From Phyllobacterium trifolii (GTDB lineage: Bacteria; Pseudomonadota; Alphaproteobacteria; Rhizobiales; Rhizobiaceae), in NCBI RefSeq assembly GCF_014192095.1, contig NZ_JACHXN010000012.1, forward strand, positions 62,001 through 126,000: a DNA stretch of 64,000 nucleotides, read 5' to 3'. Under the pieces are notes generated by a model that saw only the letters and a list, made by a program, of their open reading frames with translations, ran no database searches and was not told the DNA's origin. Positions 35,269-44,812 of the stretch are shown piece after piece. A program made the translations under genes and the position numbers. Each line of letters begins with the position of its first letter. Within the stretch, counting starts at the first letter, position 1.

Positions 35269-36039
35269 ATGTCCAAACACAAAGTTCTTCTCGCTGGCGA
35301 GTCGTGGGTTTCCACCGCAACCCATATCAAGGGTTTTGACCAGTTTCCGACCGTCACTTACCACACCGGCGCCGACGAATTGCTGAAGGCGTTGAAGAAC
35401 AGCGACTTCGACGTGAAATTCATGCCGGCGCACGAAGCGCAGCGCGATTTCCCGCAGACGATTGAAGCGCTGTCCGAATATGAGGCGATCATTCTCTCCG
35501 ATATCGGCGCCAACACATTGCTCCTGCATCCCGATACATGGATTCATTCGAAGACTACGCCGAACCGCCTTCGCCTGTTGCGCGACTATGTTCGCAATGG
35601 TGGTGCGCTGCTGATGTTTGGAGGTTACTACAGTTTCCAGGGCATCAATGGCGGTGCGCGCTATCACAAAACGGCAGTTGAAGAGGTCCTGCCCGTTACT
35701 TGTCTTTCCGTCGATGATCGCGTTGAGGTGCCCGAAGGGTTCAACCCTGTCGTAACCGGCTCTGGCGGCCATCCCATTTTGCACGGGCTCGGCAAGGACT
35801 GGCCGATCCTGCTCGGTTATAACGAGGTCACGGTCAAGGACGGGGCAGAAGTCCTTGCAACGGTATCGACCGACTACGGATCGCAGCCCCTTCTGGTCAC
35901 GGGCACCTACGGCAAAGGCCGCACGCTCGCCTGGACCTCCGATGTCGGGCCGCACTGGCTCCCTTCGGATTTTATAGCGTGGAAGGGCTATAAGACGCTG
36001 TTCGAGCAGATGCTTGCCTGGGCGATTGCAAAAGATTGA
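35269..36039 (+). CDS. GATase1-like (ThuA/DUF1355-type) protein
   Basis: A 256-residue cytoplasmic protein with the class-I-glutamine-amidotransferase-like fold. It opens HKVLLAGESWVSTATHIKGFDQF. It then has EAIILSDIGANTLLL and a glycine-rich NGGALLMFGGYYSFQG turn where a glutaminase would carry its nucleophile Cys, which is absent. The related ThuA and PF07090 proteins are thought to act in sugar or trehalose metabolism but the chemistry is unproven. AAGGAG precedes the ATG. It overlaps the amidase gene by 4 nt if that gene starts at its TTG. Confidence 0.82.
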   Translation: MSKHKVLLAGESWVSTATHIKGFDQFPTVTYHTGADELLKALKNSDFDVKFMPAHEAQRDFPQTIEALSEYEAIILSDIGANTLLLHPDTWIHSKTTPNRLRLLRDYVRNGGALLMFGGYYSFQGINGGARYHKTAVEEVLPVTCLSVDDRVEVPEGFNPVVTGSGGHPILHGLGKDWPILLGYNEVTVKDGAEVLATVSTDYGSQPLLVTGTYGKGRTLAWTSDVGPHWLPSDFIAWKGYKTLFEQMLAWAIAKD

Positions 36040-37304
36040 CCCAAACTGCAATGAACACGAGGGCAAGGATCAATGGCGAACGTCTCCTTCAAAGGCTGGA
36101 TGAGTTTGCCGCTATTGGCGCAACCCCGGCTGGCGGCGTCAACCGCCAGGCGCTGTCTCCCGAAGATCGGAGTGCTCGGGCTAAACTTGCAAATCTGGCT
36201 TTAGAGCGCGGCTTTGGCGTTTTCCAGGATCCAATGGCCAATTTGTTCATCCACCGGCCTGGGCTTTCCAACGACCTTCCGCCCTTCCTGATCGGCAGTC
36301 ATCTCGACAGCCAGCCTATGGGCGGTCGCTTCGACGGCGCGCTTGGTACATTGTCAGCCTTCGAAGTGCTCGAATCCCTGGAGGATGCCAGTATCCAGAC
36401 ACCTAGAGCCGTGGAGGTGGTCGCCTGGACCAACGAGGAAGGCAGCCAATACGCTCCGGGCTGCATGGGATCGATGGCCTTTGCCTCGGGTGCAATTCCG
36501 ATCGAGTGGTATTCCACCCATTCTCCAGACGGCAGGGTATTGGGTGAGGAACTTGCGGCGACGCTCGACGCCCTTCCGGAAGCGATCCTGCGCTCTCTGG
36601 GAAGCCCGCTGTCCGGCTATCTTGAACTGCATATCGAACAGGGACCATCGCTTGAGCGCGAGAACATCCCCATCGGTATTGTCCATGCGATTCAAGGCAC
36701 GCGCTGGCTCGAGGTCGTGGTTACGGGCCAGACCGCCCATGCAGGAACGACACAACTCTCGTTCCGCCGCGATCCGCTCGTGGCAGTCACCGAAGCGCTG
36801 CAGGAGCTTTACAATTCCGTCATGCCCAATGACGAGCGGGCCCGATTGACCATCGGCCGCATATCGCTAGAGCCGGCGTCAATCAACGCCATTCCCGGTA
36901 AGGTGTCCTTCAGTGTCGACCTGCGCCATCCGGACGCTTCAGAACTGGCGCGGCTGGAGGACCATGTTCGCGTAACCTGCGAAGAAAAGGCGTCGGCATT
37001 CGGCTGTGCAGCAGTCATCCGCCGAACGTTCGACATGCCGCCGGCGCAATTTTCTCCGCTGCTATTACAAGCTGTCGATCGGGCCGCAACGCGTCTCGGT
37101 GTCGCCTCCAAGCCAATGCTATCGGGCGCGTTCCACGATGCGCTTTTCCTTGCACGGGTCACCGATGCTGCCATGATCTTCGTGCCCTGCCGCGATGGTC
37201 TCAGCCACAATGAAGCGGAATTCGTCGAGCCCGAACATTCCATACTAGGCGCACAGGTTTTGCTGGAATCAACTCTGGTCGCGCTTCAGATGGCTATGAA
37301 ATAG
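36036..37304 (+). CDS. Zn-dependent amidase of the hydantoinase/carbamoylase family
   Basis: A 422-residue M20-type enzyme (N-carbamoyl-L-amino-acid hydrolase, beta-ureidopropionase, allantoate amidohydrolase group). Metal-ligand motifs are IGSHLDSQPMGGRFDGALG, TNEEGSQYAPGCMGS and ELHIEQGPSLE. The dimerisation domain follows with GQTAHAGTT, and DGLSHNEAEFVEPE lies near the end. The start may be a TTG at 36036 overlapping the previous stop (TTGA) or the ATG at 36051. Its presence suggests that the imported compound carries an N-carbamoyl or ureido group, but that is inference. It overlaps the opposing GlxA-type gene by 11 nt. Confidence 0.9.
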   Translation: MTQTAMNTRARINGERLLQRLDEFAAIGATPAGGVNRQALSPEDRSARAKLANLALERGFGVFQDPMANLFIHRPGLSNDLPPFLIGSHLDSQPMGGRFDGALGTLSAFEVLESLEDASIQTPRAVEVVAWTNEEGSQYAPGCMGSMAFASGAIPIEWYSTHSPDGRVLGEELAATLDALPEAILRSLGSPLSGYLELHIEQGPSLERENIPIGIVHAIQGTRWLEVVVTGQTAHAGTTQLSFRRDPLVAVTEALQELYNSVMPNDERARLTIGRISLEPASINAIPGKVSFSVDLRHPDASELARLEDHVRVTCEEKASAFGCAAVIRRTFDMPPAQFSPLLLQAVDRAATRLGVASKPMLSGAFHDALFLARVTDAAMIFVPCRDGLSHNEAEFVEPEHSILGAQVLLESTLVALQMAMK

Positions 37305-38241
37305 CCGCTATTCGAGCGTTCCGCTGCATGTATCGCGGTGGCTGCCCGAAAGCCCGCAGAAATGCGCGGCGCATGCGTTCACGATCACCGAAGCCAACAT
37401 CGCGGGCGATTGTATCGATCGGCATGCGCCCATTTTCAATCATCAACCGCGCCGCCTCTACGCGCAGGTTCTCGATGGCCTTGGCGGGTGATTGACCCGT
37501 TCCCGCCTGAAACGCCCTGCTGAACTGGCGTGGGCTCAGATGCACGACCTCCGCGAGTTGCTCTACCGATAGCTCCTTGTGCAGATTTTCCCTGGCATAG
37601 ATGAGACTCTTTTGGATTCGGTCAGACTTCGGATCAAGTTCGAGCAGCGCCGAGTACTGCGATTGCCCACCCGCACGGCGATGATAGACGACGAGCTTTC
37701 GGGCAACTGACTTGGCTATATCGGTCCCCAGATCCTTCTCCACCAGGGCCAAAGCCAGATCGATACAGGAGGTCATGCCGGCAGATGTCCAGATCGGCCC
37801 GTCTATGATGAAGATACGATCTTCCTCCATCTTCACGTTTGGAAAAGCCCGCTGGAAATCCCGGGCATGGAACCAGTGGGTAGTCGCGCGCCGCCCGTCC
37901 AGGAGCCCAGCCTCGGCAAGGATGAAAGCACCGGTGCATGTCGAGCCAATGCGGCGTGATCGCGGGGCGACTTCGCGCAAGAAATCGATCAGGCCCGATG
38001 ACACCGGCTCGACGTCATTATTACCGACGACCAACACCGTATCAAATGCAGCATCGCTGAAAGGTACAGTACCGATAGAAAATCCTGCAGACGAAGCGAC
38101 CAGCCCACCCCTTTCCGACAGCAGGCTTATTTCATAGTAAGGCTCATCCAGAGCCAGATTGGCAAACTCGAACACTGTTGTAGCGGCCAGATTGAGAACC
38201 TGAAACCCAGGGAACAGGATGATTCCAATGTGCTGCATCAT
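37294..38241 (-). CDS. GlxA-family regulator (DJ-1/PfpI domain plus AraC HTH)
   Basis: A 315-residue transcription factor. The N-terminal PfpI/GATase1-like domain (about 1-190) has IGILFPGFQVLNL and the nucleophile-elbow region GSTCTGAFILAEAGLLDGR, with a Cys at the usual place. The C-terminal AraC-type domain (about 210-310) has two helix-turn-helix units, VEQLAEVVHLSPRQFSRAF and IDTIARDVGFGDRERMRRAF. AGGA precedes the ATG at 38241. It is divergent from the SDR gene with an imperfect dyad between them, a usual layout for a regulator and its target. Confidence 0.92.
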   Translation of the reverse strand: MMQHIGIILFPGFQVLNLAATTVFEFANLALDEPYYEISLLSERGGLVASSAGFSIGTVPFSDAAFDTVLVVGNNDVEPVSSGLIDFLREVAPRSRRIGSTCTGAFILAEAGLLDGRRATTHWFHARDFQRAFPNVKMEEDRIFIIDGPIWTSAGMTSCIDLALALVEKDLGTDIAKSVARKLVVYHRRAGGQSQYSALLELDPKSDRIQKSLIYARENLHKELSVEQLAEVVHLSPRQFSRAFQAGTGQSPAKAIENLRVEAARLMIENGRMPIDTIARDVGFGDRERMRRAFLRAFGQPPRYMQRNARIAAIS

Positions 38242-38243
38242 GA

Positions 38244-38280
38244 ATGTCCTAAAAGGTGGTATATACGACATTTAAGACAT
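38244..38280. promoter_or_regulatory. Imperfect inverted repeat between the GlxA regulator and SDR genes
   Basis: ATGTCCTAAA (38244-38253) and TTTAAGACAT (38271-38280) form 10-bp arms with one mismatch across 17 nt. It overlaps the regulator's ribosome site and lies 63 nt before the SDR start, so a factor bound here could control both genes. Confidence 0.5.
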
Positions 38281-38342
38281 GGCGGCCGAAATGTAAAGTC
38301 TCTCCATCGGCGGGAATGATCCCCGAACAATGGAGCAGATAC

Positions 38343-39143
38343 ATGACCAGCACATTATCCAAGGGCACTGCCCTTATCACCGGCGCATCCTCTGGCATCG
38401 GCGCCGTCTATGCGGACCGGCTTGCCAAGCGCGGCTATGACCTCATTCTGGTTGCGCGCAACCGTGAAAGACTTGACGCTCTGGCATCCCGCCTGACGAC
38501 GGAAACCGGGCGTACAGTCGAGGTCGTCGCTGCGGATCTCGGCAGTGAGGAAGGCATAACGCGCGTTGAAGACATCCTGCGTACCGACGCGAGCATAACG
38601 ATGCTTGTTAACAATGCCGGTGTCGGCGCAGCCGCGCCGCTGCTTGAGTCCGACGCGGCCAAGATGGATGCCATGATCATGCTGAACGTCGTGTCCCTTA
38701 GCCGACTTACCAAGGCGGCCGCTCCCGGCCTCGTCGAGCGCGGTGGCGGCACGATTATCAATATCTCCTCAATCGCTGCGATTTCCCCTGAACTCCTGAA
38801 CGGGGTCTACGGCGGTACCAAGGCTTTCGTCCTCGCGTTCAGCCAATCGCTGCATCATGAACTCGCGGACAAGGGCATCCGCGTTCAGGTCGTGCTTCCA
38901 GGCGCTACCAGCACGGAATTCTGGGATATCGCCGGCTTGCCCGTCAGCAATCTTCCCGAGAGCATCGTCATGTCGGCCGAAGACATGGTTGATGCCTCTC
39001 TAGCTGGCCTCGACCAGGGGGAACTTGTCACCATCCCCGCTCTTCCGGATGCGGTCGACTGGAACACCTTCGAGGTGGCGCGTCAGGCGCTCGGTCCCAA
39101 CCTGTCACACAGCAGGCCGGCTGCCCGCCTGCTGAGTCACTAA
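38343..39143 (+). CDS. Short-chain dehydrogenase/reductase
   Basis: A 266-residue classical SDR. The Rossmann motif TALITGASSGIGAVYADRLA, the NNAG motif (LVNNAGVGAA), the catalytic Ser in INISSIAAI and the YxxxK (VYGGTKAF) are present. NADP preference is suggested by LVARNRERLD. GGAG precedes the ATG at 38343, so the longer frame to 38256 is dropped. It is divergent from the GlxA-type regulator, its probable controller. Substrate unknown. Confidence 0.92.
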   Translation: MTSTLSKGTALITGASSGIGAVYADRLAKRGYDLILVARNRERLDALASRLTTETGRTVEVVAADLGSEEGITRVEDILRTDASITMLVNNAGVGAAAPLLESDAAKMDAMIMLNVVSLSRLTKAAAPGLVERGGGTIINISSIAAISPELLNGVYGGTKAFVLAFSQSLHHELADKGIRVQVVLPGATSTEFWDIAGLPVSNLPESIVMSAEDMVDASLAGLDQGELVTIPALPDAVDWNTFEVARQALGPNLSHSRPAARLLSH

Positions 39144-39150
39144 AGAACCG

Positions 39151-39179
39151 ATGGCGCGCGCAGGGCTCGCGCGCGCCAT
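39151..39179 (+). terminator. GC-rich terminator-like hairpin after the SDR gene
   Basis: ATGGCGCGCG (39151-39160) pairs perfectly with CGCGCGCCAT (39170-39179), 7 nt after the SDR stop. The U-tract is poor (AATCTG), so the efficiency is uncertain. Confidence 0.55.
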
Positions 39180-39279
39180 AATCTGAAAAAAAGCTACGAA
39201 TCGTGCCAACGCATTGACACAATAGACGTATACTCGGCTGTCGACCTGTCCATTCTGATCAAACCTCACCGGGCCGACA

Positions 39280-41073
39280 ATGTCTCGCAAACTGGCACTG
39301 CGCCGATTGGGCGTATTCTCCATATTTCTTGCACCAAGCCGTCTGAGGGCATTTGCCCGCAGCACCGAACTCGGCCTCGTTCTTGCGGCGGCCGCTGTCG
39401 GCATCGTGTCGGGCTTTGTCGTCACCGCCATGAGCTTCGTCGCGCAGCAGATGCACGAGTTGATTTTCGGGTTGAACGAAGGCGAACGGCTCTCGTCGAT
39501 CATGGCGAATGACTATGTGCTCTTGCTCGTCGCACCTGTGACGGGCGGCGCCATTTTGGGATTGGTGCTGCTCATTCTCAACCGTTATCGGAAAAGGCCC
39601 ATGGTCGACCCCATTGAGGCAAACGCGCTGCATGGCGGACGTCTTTCACTCAATGACAGTCTCATCATTGCTGCTCAAAACCTCATCTCCAACGGGTTTG
39701 GAGCATCGGTTGGTCTCGAAGCCGGCTACACCCAGCTCGCATCGGGCCTTGCTTCGAAGATTGGCCTCTCCCTGCAATTGCGTCGTTCGGACCTGCGCAT
39801 CCTCGTCGGCTGTGGCGCAGCCGGCGCAATTGCGGCTGCGTTCAATGCCCCGCTGACGGGTTCATTTTACGCTTTCGAGTTGATCATCGGCTCTTATACG
39901 ATCCTTAGTCTGGCGCCCGTCGTCGTTTCAGCACTCGCTGCAACAATTATCGCGCGGATGCTCGCCGGCAATAATTTCATCATCGATATCGGCAGTTTCG
40001 GAACAGTGGTCCCGGCAGATTATATCCCGGCTCTGCTTCTCGGCGTCTTCTGCGCGCTGGCCGGCATCCTTCTCATGAAGGGGGTTGCGTTTATCGAGCA
40101 GATTGCGCGAAAGAGCTTTATTCCCGGACCGATCCGGCCGTTGTTTGGCGGTGCACTCATCGGCCTTTTGGCGCTGATCTCACCTCAGGTTCTTTCCGGC
40201 GGCCATGGCGCGCTGCACCTCAATCTCGATAACACAACACCAATTGCGGCTTTGATTGGCGTGCTCCTGCTTAAATCATTCGCCTCGGCGATTTCCATCG
40301 GTTCGGGTTTCCGCGGCGGCCTGTTTTTCGGCTCGCTGTTCATGGGCGCGTTGCTCGGCAAGCTCTTTGCCTATTCCGCGCCCTATGTCTTCGCCCATGC
40401 CACGTTGACACCGGTAATATACGCCGTTGTCGGCATGAGCGCGCTGGCCGTATCGGTCATCGGCGGCCCCATGACCATGACGTTCCTTGCCCTCGAGATC
40501 ACCGGCGATTTTCCGATAACGGTATTGGTCCTTGCGGCGGTGATTACCGCCTCGCTCACTGTACGCAATCTGTTCGGCTATTCCTTCGCTACCTGGCGTT
40601 TCCACCTGAGAGGCGAAAGTATCAGAAGTGCGCATGATGTAGGCTGGATCCGCAATCTAACCGTGGCCAAGCTTATGCGTGTCGATGTCCGTACAGCGCC
40701 GTCCAATCTGAGCATCGATGAGTTCCGCCGTGATTTCCCGCTTGGTTCAACCCAGCGCGTGATCATTGTCGACGATAACAACAAATATGCCGGCATGGTT
40801 CTGGTACCGGAGGCACATTCGGGTGTGACCGAAAGCTCCGACGAAGGCCAATCGATCGTCGGCCTGATCAAATACAAGAACGACTTCCTGCAACCACAGA
40901 TGAACGCCAAACAGGCTGCCGCTATTTTTGACAAGGCGGAAAGCGAAGAACTGGCTGTCGTCAATGATCTTGTCGAGCGCCGCGTCATCGGTCTCCTCAC
41001 TGAAAGCCATACTCTCCGCCGCTACAGCGAAGAACTGGACAGACAGCGGCGCGATGTTTCCGGAGAAATCTAG
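39280..41073 (+). CDS. ClC-type chloride channel/transporter with CBS pair
   Basis: A 597-residue membrane protein. Residues about 25-435 carry the ClC core: [15 protein letters not shown] (the helix-N gating Glu region), [15 protein letters not shown], and [19 protein letters not shown], all ion-path elements of the family. The cytoplasmic C-terminus (about 450-597) reads as two CBS-like repeats, [21 protein letters not shown]...[14 protein letters not shown] and [19 protein letters not shown]...VIGLLTES, which often bind adenine nucleotides. It may be a Cl-/H+ antiporter used in acid or ion stress. It overlaps the opposing aldo/keto reductase by 4 nt. Confidence 0.92.
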   Translation: MSRKLALRRLGVFSIFLAPSRLRAFARSTELGLVLAAAAVGIVSGFVVTAMSFVAQQMHELIFGLNEGERLSSIMANDYVLLLVAPVTGGAILGLVLLILNRYRKRPMVDPIEANALHGGRLSLNDSLIIAAQNLISNGFGASVGLEAGYTQLASGLASKIGLSLQLRRSDLRILVGCGAAGAIAAAFNAPLTGSFYAFELIIGSYTILSLAPVVVSALAATIIARMLAGNNFIIDIGSFGTVVPADYIPALLLGVFCALAGILLMKGVAFIEQIARKSFIPGPIRPLFGGALIGLLALISPQVLSGGHGALHLNLDNTTPIAALIGVLLLKSFASAISIGSGFRGGLFFGSLFMGALLGKLFAYSAPYVFAHATLTPVIYAVVGMSALAVSVIGGPMTMTFLALEITGDFPITVLVLAAVITASLTVRNLFGYSFATWRFHLRGESIRSAHDVGWIRNLTVAKLMRVDVRTAPSNLSIDEFRRDFPLGSTQRVIIVDDNNKYAGMVLVPEAHSGVTESSDEGQSIVGLIKYKNDFLQPQMNAKQAAAIFDKAESEELAVVNDLVERRVIGLLTESHTLRRYSEELDRQRRDVSGEI

Positions 41074-41906
41074 AGCATCTCAAGCGGTCGTTTTCGTCGC
41101 GGTGGAGGGAAAGCTTCATCCAGAACGGTGAGCTGGTCAGCCGTCAGTTTCACATCTACCGCGCGGCGATTCTCCCGTATGTGCTTGGAAGTACTCGATT
41201 TTGGAATAGCGATGACACCGTCGTGGCTAAGAACGAAGGCCAATGCCACCGCCGCCGGACTCGCCCCGCACTCCTTGGCAATGCGCGCGAGTGCCGGATG
41301 ATTGAGCATCCGCCCCTGCTCGATCGGCGAATAGGCCATTATCGGCATCTTGTGTGCCTGGCACCAGGGCAATAGCTCAAACTCGACGCCGCGCCGACTG
41401 AGATTGTAGAGCACCTGGTTGGTCGAGACAGCCTCGCCCCCGTCAACCGCCTGAAGCTCCTCCATATCTTCCGTGTCGAAATTGCTGACACCCCAATGCC
41501 GGATCTTCCCGGCCTTGATCAGGTCTTCGAATCCAGCCACCGTTTCTTCAAGCGCGTAGCCACCGCGCCAGTGGAGCAGATAAAGGTCGATCGTTTCACA
41601 TTTCAGTCGCTTGAGGCTGCGTTCGCAGGCAAGTGCGGTCCCCCTTCGTGATGCATTTGACGGTAAGACCTTGCTTACGAGAAACACCTCGTCGCGCCTG
41701 TGTTCGATAGCTTCGGCGACCACTTCTTCTGCCCCGCCATTGCCGTACATTTCCGCCGTATCGATCAGGCTCATGCCGAGATCGAGGCCAAGCCGCAGTG
41801 CATCCGCTTCCTGATAGAACTGCCGTCTGTCCTCGCCCATGAACCATGTTCCCTGACCGAGCACCGGAACCATCTCACCTGAGGGAAGAGCCGTCTGCTT
41901 CATCAT
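41070..41906 (-). CDS. Aldo/keto reductase
   Basis: A 278-residue NADPH-dependent (alpha/beta)8 reductase. The catalytic tetrad is visible as D and Y in [13 protein letters not shown] in FLVSKVLPS and H in LYLLHWRGG. The cofactor-binding C-terminal loop is [16 protein letters not shown]. It resembles the DkgA-like/YeaE-type reductases that act on methylglyoxal or keto-gluconates. It starts 2 nt after the GFA-family gene and is probably co-transcribed with it; both could act on small reactive aldehydes, which is an inference. Confidence 0.92.
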   Translation of the reverse strand: MMKQTALPSGEMVPVLGQGTWFMGEDRRQFYQEADALRLGLDLGMSLIDTAEMYGNGGAEEVVAEAIEHRRDEVFLVSKVLPSNASRRGTALACERSLKRLKCETIDLYLLHWRGGYALEETVAGFEDLIKAGKIRHWGVSNFDTEDMEELQAVDGGEAVSTNQVLYNLSRRGVEFELLPWCQAHKMPIMAYSPIEQGRMLNHPALARIAKECGASPAAVALAFVLSHDGVIAIPKSSTSKHIRENRRAVDVKLTADQLTVLDEAFPPPRRKRPLEML

Positions 41907-41908
41907 AT

Positions 41909-42403
41909 CTAACCTTGCATCGCCGTTGTGAAGCGCGCTTTGGCTTCAGCACTCCAGACCTGTTCCGCATCGTAATTGCCTTCGAAGGCCGGAACACCCG
42001 CTGGCAACGCGACCCATGAATGCTTGGTCGTTGTGAAACAATGAATATCGGGAGATAGCTTTGAAGCGTCGTCCAACGTGCCGACGTAGACAAGCGCGAA
42101 AGTCTCACCAAGCTGGGAATGATTGGCCCATAGCGGTACGGAACAGCGCGGGCAGCGATGGATCATCTGGCCAGCTGGCAATGCCGACGCCGTGTGAATC
42201 GCATCAGGCTTGCCCTCACCGGTGAGTATAATGCGGTCCGCCTCGATCATGGCGTTGACCGCGAAAGCCGAACCCGACATCCGCTGGCAATAACGGCAGT
42301 GGCAGCCGTGGACAACGATCGGCGCAGTTTCCATGCGGTAGCGCACATGGCCGCAAACGCAACCCCCGGTCAGGCCGCCCGAGACATCCGAATCTGTCGC
42401 CAT
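41909..42403 (-). CDS. GFA (glutathione-dependent formaldehyde-activating enzyme-like) protein
   Basis: A 164-residue zinc protein of the GFA family. Zinc ligands occur in [18 protein letters not shown] and [10 protein letters not shown]. Despite the name, most members have no proven formaldehyde role. Upstream of the aldo/keto reductase with a 2-nt gap. Divergent from the TRAP genes; the 215-nt space between contains an imperfect dyad around 42527-42553. Confidence 0.9.
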   Translation of the reverse strand: MATDSDVSGGLTGGCVCGHVRYRMETAPIVVHGCHCRYCQRMSGSAFAVNAMIEADRIILTGEGKPDAIHTASALPAGQMIHRCPRCSVPLWANHSQLGETFALVYVGTLDDASKLSPDIHCFTTTKHSWVALPAGVPAFEGNYDAEQVWSAEAKARFTTAMQG

Positions 42404-42526
42404 TGATGTTCCTCCTTGCCTCCCGATGATTGCGCAATTGCATCAGGAAGTGAAGGCTCCGGATCGACGGCTCCTGCTTTCATTCGGTGAAATTGATGAA
42501 AGCTGCGCCATTGCAACGTTCGATTC

Positions 42527-42553
42527 CTTGGGTTAACTCTGTCAACCCGCAAG
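42527..42553. promoter_or_regulatory. Imperfect palindrome upstream of the TRAP genes
   Basis: GGGTTAAC and GTCAACCC are 8-bp arms with one mismatch around TCT, flanked by CTTG and CAAG. It is 66 nt before the small TRAP permease start. A regulator site is plausible but unproven. Confidence 0.35.
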
Positions 42554-42618
42554 ACCGGCTGCAAACTCAAACAAGAGGTGCCGACTTGCAGAAAGGTGTG
42601 AATGGGAGGGGACGCTGC

Positions 42619-43227
42619 ATGTCACGATGGCTGGCCATCACGGGCTGGATCGATGAATTCAATCGTCGCATAGCCATAGTCGCGATCTATTTTGTCTTGT
42701 TTGCATCGCTGGTTTGCGCCTTCAACGCGTTCCTGCGTTACAGTATCGGCACGATGATCTGGCTGGACCACAATGTCGGTGTCGGCGGCCTGTTTCGCGG
42801 CATCCTTGCCGTTTACGGCCGCAATTCAAATTCGCTTTCAGAACTGCAGTGGTATCTCTTCGCCGGCATGGTCATGCTGGGCGGTGCCTGGACATTGAAA
42901 TTGAACGAGCACGTGCGCGTCGACCTCGTTTACGGCTCCGTCAGCGAAAGAACGAGGACGTGGATCGATTTGCTTGGCGGCCTGTTTTTCCTGCTGCCGA
43001 TATGTTGCCTGATGATTTATTTCACGTGGCCCTGGTTCGTCCTGTCGTGGGTAACCAATGAAGGATCGTCCAACTCCGGCGGTCTTCCGCTCTGGCCCGT
43101 CAAGTTAAGCCTTCCGGTGGGCTTCGCACTGGTGGGTCTGCAGGGCATTTCAGAACTCATCAAATGCTATCTCGCCCTCACCACTGATTATGTTCGCGAA
43201 TTTGCCTACGAGAAACCCGTTCAATGA
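42619..43227 (+). CDS. TRAP transporter small permease subunit (DctQ type)
   Basis: A 202-residue membrane protein with four helices, typical of DctQ. It belongs to the longer variant with an inserted segment, VGGLFRGILAVYGRNSNSLSELQW, before helix 2. The motif QWYLFAGMVMLGGAWTLKLNEHVRVD matches the TRAP subfamily with large permeases above 450 residues. GGGAGGGG lies just upstream of the ATG at 42619. Its stop overlaps the DctM start (ATGA). It couples substrate import to Na+ or H+ gradients with the large subunit. Confidence 0.9.
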   Translation: MSRWLAITGWIDEFNRRIAIVAIYFVLFASLVCAFNAFLRYSIGTMIWLDHNVGVGGLFRGILAVYGRNSNSLSELQWYLFAGMVMLGGAWTLKLNEHVRVDLVYGSVSERTRTWIDLLGGLFFLLPICCLMIYFTWPWFVLSWVTNEGSSNSGGLPLWPVKLSLPVGFALVGLQGISELIKCYLALTTDYVREFAYEKPVQ

Positions 43228-44666
43228 TGACATTCTTTGCTGACAATCTTGCCCCGTTGATGTTCTTCGGGCTGATCATCTTTATGGTGATCGGCTATCC
43301 CGCAGCATTTTCCCTCGCCGCAGTCGGGCTTTTCTTCGGCTTTATTGGCATCGAAATGGGCGAAATCAGCCCGGACTTCCTCGGTAATCTCACCTACCAG
43401 ATGTTTTCGGTCCTCTCCAACGAGTTGCTGTTGGCCATCCCGTTTTTCACGTTCATGGGCGTCATCCTTGAACGGTGCGGCCTCGCCGAGGACCTGCTTG
43501 AAGGATTTGGTCAGCTGTTCGGTGGCGTTCGCGGCGGCCTTTCTTACGCGGTCATCCTTGTCGGTGCCATTCTCGGCGCAATCACGGGAACCGTTGCAGC
43601 CTCGGTGATCGCAATGGGGCTCATTTCGCTGCCCGTGATGGCGAAATACGGCTACAATATCCGCCACGCCACCGGTGTCATCGCGGCTTCCGGCACGATC
43701 ACCCAACTTATTCCGCCATCGCTTGTGCTCATCGTCCTTGCCGATCAGCTCGGCAAGTCGCCGGGTGATATGTATATCGGTGCGACCGGAGCGAGCATCG
43801 TTCAGGTGCTGCTGTTCGCGGGCTGGGTGTTCGTCCTCAGTATCATCAGGCCGGATCACGTTCCCGCGCTTCCGCCGGAAGCGCGCACCCTCCGTGGCTG
43901 GCCGCTGCTGGCACGCTGCGCTCGCGGCATGATCCCGTCGCTTGCTCTCATCTTCATCGTGCTCGGCACGATCTTCATGGGCCTTGCCACACCCACGGAA
44001 GCCGGAGCGATGGGTGTTGTCGGTGCCATGTTCATTGCCTGGCTGAACCGCCGCCTGACCTGGAAGCTCGTCTATCAGGCGATGGATATGACGATGCGCC
44101 TCACCGCCATGGTTGTATTCATTCTGCTCGGCGCGCGCGTGTTCAGTCTGGTGTTTCAGGGCGTCGGCGGCGGTCACTGGATCGAAACCATGCTGACCTC
44201 CCTGCCGGGAGGCGTCGTCGGCTTTCTGATCTTCGTCAATATCTTCATATTTATCCTCGCCTTCTTCCTCGATTTTTTCGAAATCGCCTTCATCGTCATT
44301 CCACTGCTAGCGCCCGCGGCATCCGCACTGGGAATCGACCTCATCTGGTTCGGCGTCATGATCTGCGCCAATATGCAGACGAGTTTCATGCACCCGCCCT
44401 TCGGCTTTGCGTTGTTTTATCTCAGGGGCATCGCGCCAAAATCGATCAAGACCAGCGATATATACATGGGAGCAATCCCATGGCTGGTTCTGCAGCTGAT
44501 CCTTGTGGGTCTACTCATCGCCTTTCCGGGGATGGTTACCTACTTCCTTGATTCGACGCCCGCGGTCGACCTGCAAAATATCCAGCTGAATTTGCCATCC
44601 GCTCCGGGCAACGACCTCGGCAATCCGCCGTCGTTCGATCTTGGGCAGCCGCCGTCGTTCAAGTAA
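43224..44666 (+). CDS. TRAP transporter large permease subunit (DctM type)
   Basis: A 480-residue membrane transporter with about 12 helices. Characteristic blocks are ELLLAIPFFTFMGVILERCGLAED, VASVIAMGLISLPVMAKYGY and ASGTITQLIPPSLVLIVLADQ, with GLATPTEAGAMGVVGA in the second half. Unusually the C-terminus has a short hydrophilic tail with a repeated Pro-Pro-Ser-Phe unit (NPPSFDLGQPPSFK). No substrate-binding DctP gene is found next to it in this window; the next gene is a 52-residue ORF and then a DapA-like enzyme. Confidence 0.92.
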   Translation: MMTFFADNLAPLMFFGLIIFMVIGYPAAFSLAAVGLFFGFIGIEMGEISPDFLGNLTYQMFSVLSNELLLAIPFFTFMGVILERCGLAEDLLEGFGQLFGGVRGGLSYAVILVGAILGAITGTVAASVIAMGLISLPVMAKYGYNIRHATGVIAASGTITQLIPPSLVLIVLADQLGKSPGDMYIGATGASIVQVLLFAGWVFVLSIIRPDHVPALPPEARTLRGWPLLARCARGMIPSLALIFIVLGTIFMGLATPTEAGAMGVVGAMFIAWLNRRLTWKLVYQAMDMTMRLTAMVVFILLGARVFSLVFQGVGGGHWIETMLTSLPGGVVGFLIFVNIFIFILAFFLDFFEIAFIVIPLLAPAASALGIDLIWFGVMICANMQTSFMHPPFGFALFYLRGIAPKSIKTSDIYMGAIPWLVLQLILVGLLIAFPGMVTYFLDSTPAVDLQNIQLNLPSAPGNDLGNPPSFDLGQPPSFK

Positions 44667-44812
44667 TTGGCTGCGAAACGTCGGTCGGCATCGGCCGGCC
44701 GAGCCAGAGCGCTTTATGAATTCTTGATATCTTTACTCTGAACCCGCAATGGAATTCATATCGGCGGGCATGGTATTTCTTTTGTGTACCCAAATCATTG
44801 GAGTGCATGGAA

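Noticed and set aside
35248-36066. 272-codon minus-strand frame opposite the GATase1-like gene
   Set aside because: It mirrors the plus-strand gene exactly and has no conserved motif.
43221-44177. Long minus-strand frame (318 codons) opposite the TRAP large permease
   Set aside because: The product is extremely rich in His, Glu, Arg and Asp with no fold signature, the usual mirror image of a membrane-protein gene; the plus-strand DctM is complete and recognisable.
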